Positions 55,920-56,313 of a stretch of DNA of 56,313 nt are shown in pieces. Made by a program: the position numbers and the translations under genes. How positions within the stretch are numbered: position 1 is the stretch's first letter; every line of letters starts with the position of its first letter. Origin of the DNA: a virus. The notes beneath the pieces are model-generated. The model saw only the letters and a program-made list of their open reading frames with translations. It did no database searches and was not told the origin of the DNA. Where the stretch lies: IMG/VR virus record IMGVR_UViG_3300031788_000018, positions 1 to 56,313 of that record; one strand, written 5' to 3'.

Positions 55920-56313
55920 TTAGAATATCCCCTAAATCTTTTAAACCTTCCATGATATTATCATTGAATTGACGGTTTCTAAGTTCTTGATTGTATGCTT
56001 CTTCTGTATATTCTACTCCATCTAGATAATATTCTTTAGTCCCATAGGGAGAGATGATCGCTGGACCGTCTTCACGGTGGAATTTATATAATTCTGACAT
56101 ATTATTATATGAGTCTAATTCCAAATCATATCCATACTCCCGCATGAAAGGTATTGGATCTTTAATCCATACTTTAACCCCGTGCGCATCGGTAAATGGG
56201 GTAAATTTATTTAATCTGTTCATAATAGCTTGATTTGAACCAAAGGCGGTGTTAAATATCTTGTCGTGAGCATCAACGAGCTCTGCAATGGCCGACGAAG
56301 CATCTAGATCCTG
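55906..56313 (-). CDS. HREDGPA-family protein, 5' end outside or near window edge
   Basis: An ATG at 56223 opens a 105-residue frame (MNRLNKFTPFTDAHGVKVWI, FHREDGPAIISPYG, YYLDGVEYTEEAYNQELRNR, QFNDNIMEGLKDL). However, no ribosome binding site precedes that ATG, and the same frame stays open to the window edge (QDLDASSAIAELVDAHDKIF upstream), so the true start may lie outside. The tail is extended by ~10 residues (GDILNETE) and overlaps the next gene by 14 bases. Confidence 0.75.
   Translation of the reverse strand, partial: QDLDASSAIAELVDAHDKIFNTAFGSNQAIMNRLNKFTPFTDAHGVKVWIKDPIPFMREYGYDLELDSYNNMSELYKFHREDGPAIISPYGTKEYYLDGVEYTEEAYNQELRNRQFNDNIMEGLKDLGDILNETE

Overview
This window reads as one contiguous part of a large lytic tailed-phage genome (Caudoviricetes). 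The evidence is a major capsid protein, a putative prohead protease and scaffold, a virion transglycosylase, an M15-type endolysin, a phage replication and recombination set, ribonucleotide reductase, dUTPase, dTMP kinase and several homing endonucleases. Genes are packed almost end to end, no gap exceeds 300 bases, and most junctions are ATGA or GTGA overlaps. The sequence is AT-rich. Promoters are of the host sigma70 type with mostly 17-bp spacers, and ribosome binding sites are GGAG/GAGG-like, so an ordinary bacterial host is expected. Lipoprotein signals and an SbmA-like membrane protein suggest a Gram-negative host. I cannot name the host. An ice-binding-type domain hints at cold water, ice or sediment, which is inference.

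Layout. 1-4393 (minus): structural genes (2H phosphoesterase/transglycosylase fusion and two virion-type proteins) invaded by a GIY-YIG and a PD-(D/E)XK-like homing endonuclease. 4372-5271 (plus): dTMP kinase and a small tail-family gene. 5345-7273 (minus): a modular surface protein ending in a DUF3494 ice-binding domain. 7336-11328 (plus): a phosphoesterase, three HREDGPA-family genes and an eight-gene operon of small, membrane and lipoprotein genes. 11379-12977 (plus): a large homing-type endonuclease. 13049-15898 (minus): capsid, scaffold-like and decoration-like genes. 16124-18951 (plus): prohead protease and small genes. 18941-19384 (minus): endolysin. 19407-20811 (plus): small genes and an alliinase-family aminotransferase. 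20812-56313 (minus): IscA-like protein, CYTH protein, ClpP-like protease, primase, DnaB-like helicase, a sigma-like candidate, UvsX, UvsY-like, gp32-like SSB, a DnaE polymerase split by a split intein, AAA ATPase, proofreading exonuclease, RuvC-like resolvase, SbcC/SbcD (gp46/gp47), a membrane ClpP-like protease, MoxR ATPase, dUTPase, NrdB and NrdA.

The genes combine a T4-like recombination core (UvsX, UvsY-like, gp32-like, gp46/gp47) with a bacterial-type DnaE replicase, a separate DnaQ-like exonuclease and an AEP-type primase. Three things stand out. First, dnaE is fractured by a split intein with a small zinc-finger gene lodged between the halves. Second, about 16 members of a dispersed family of small proteins carry HREDGPA (MORN-variant-like) repeats and/or a shared C-terminal tail (RNKQFNDNINEALK type). 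The codons of that tail supply the Shine-Dalgarno and start/stop overlap of the next gene, so the family looks like a set of portable translational-coupling cassettes. Third, a virion-type protein carries an ice-binding domain. An alliinase-family PLP enzyme and an IscA-like Fe-S carrier add unusual metabolic cargo.
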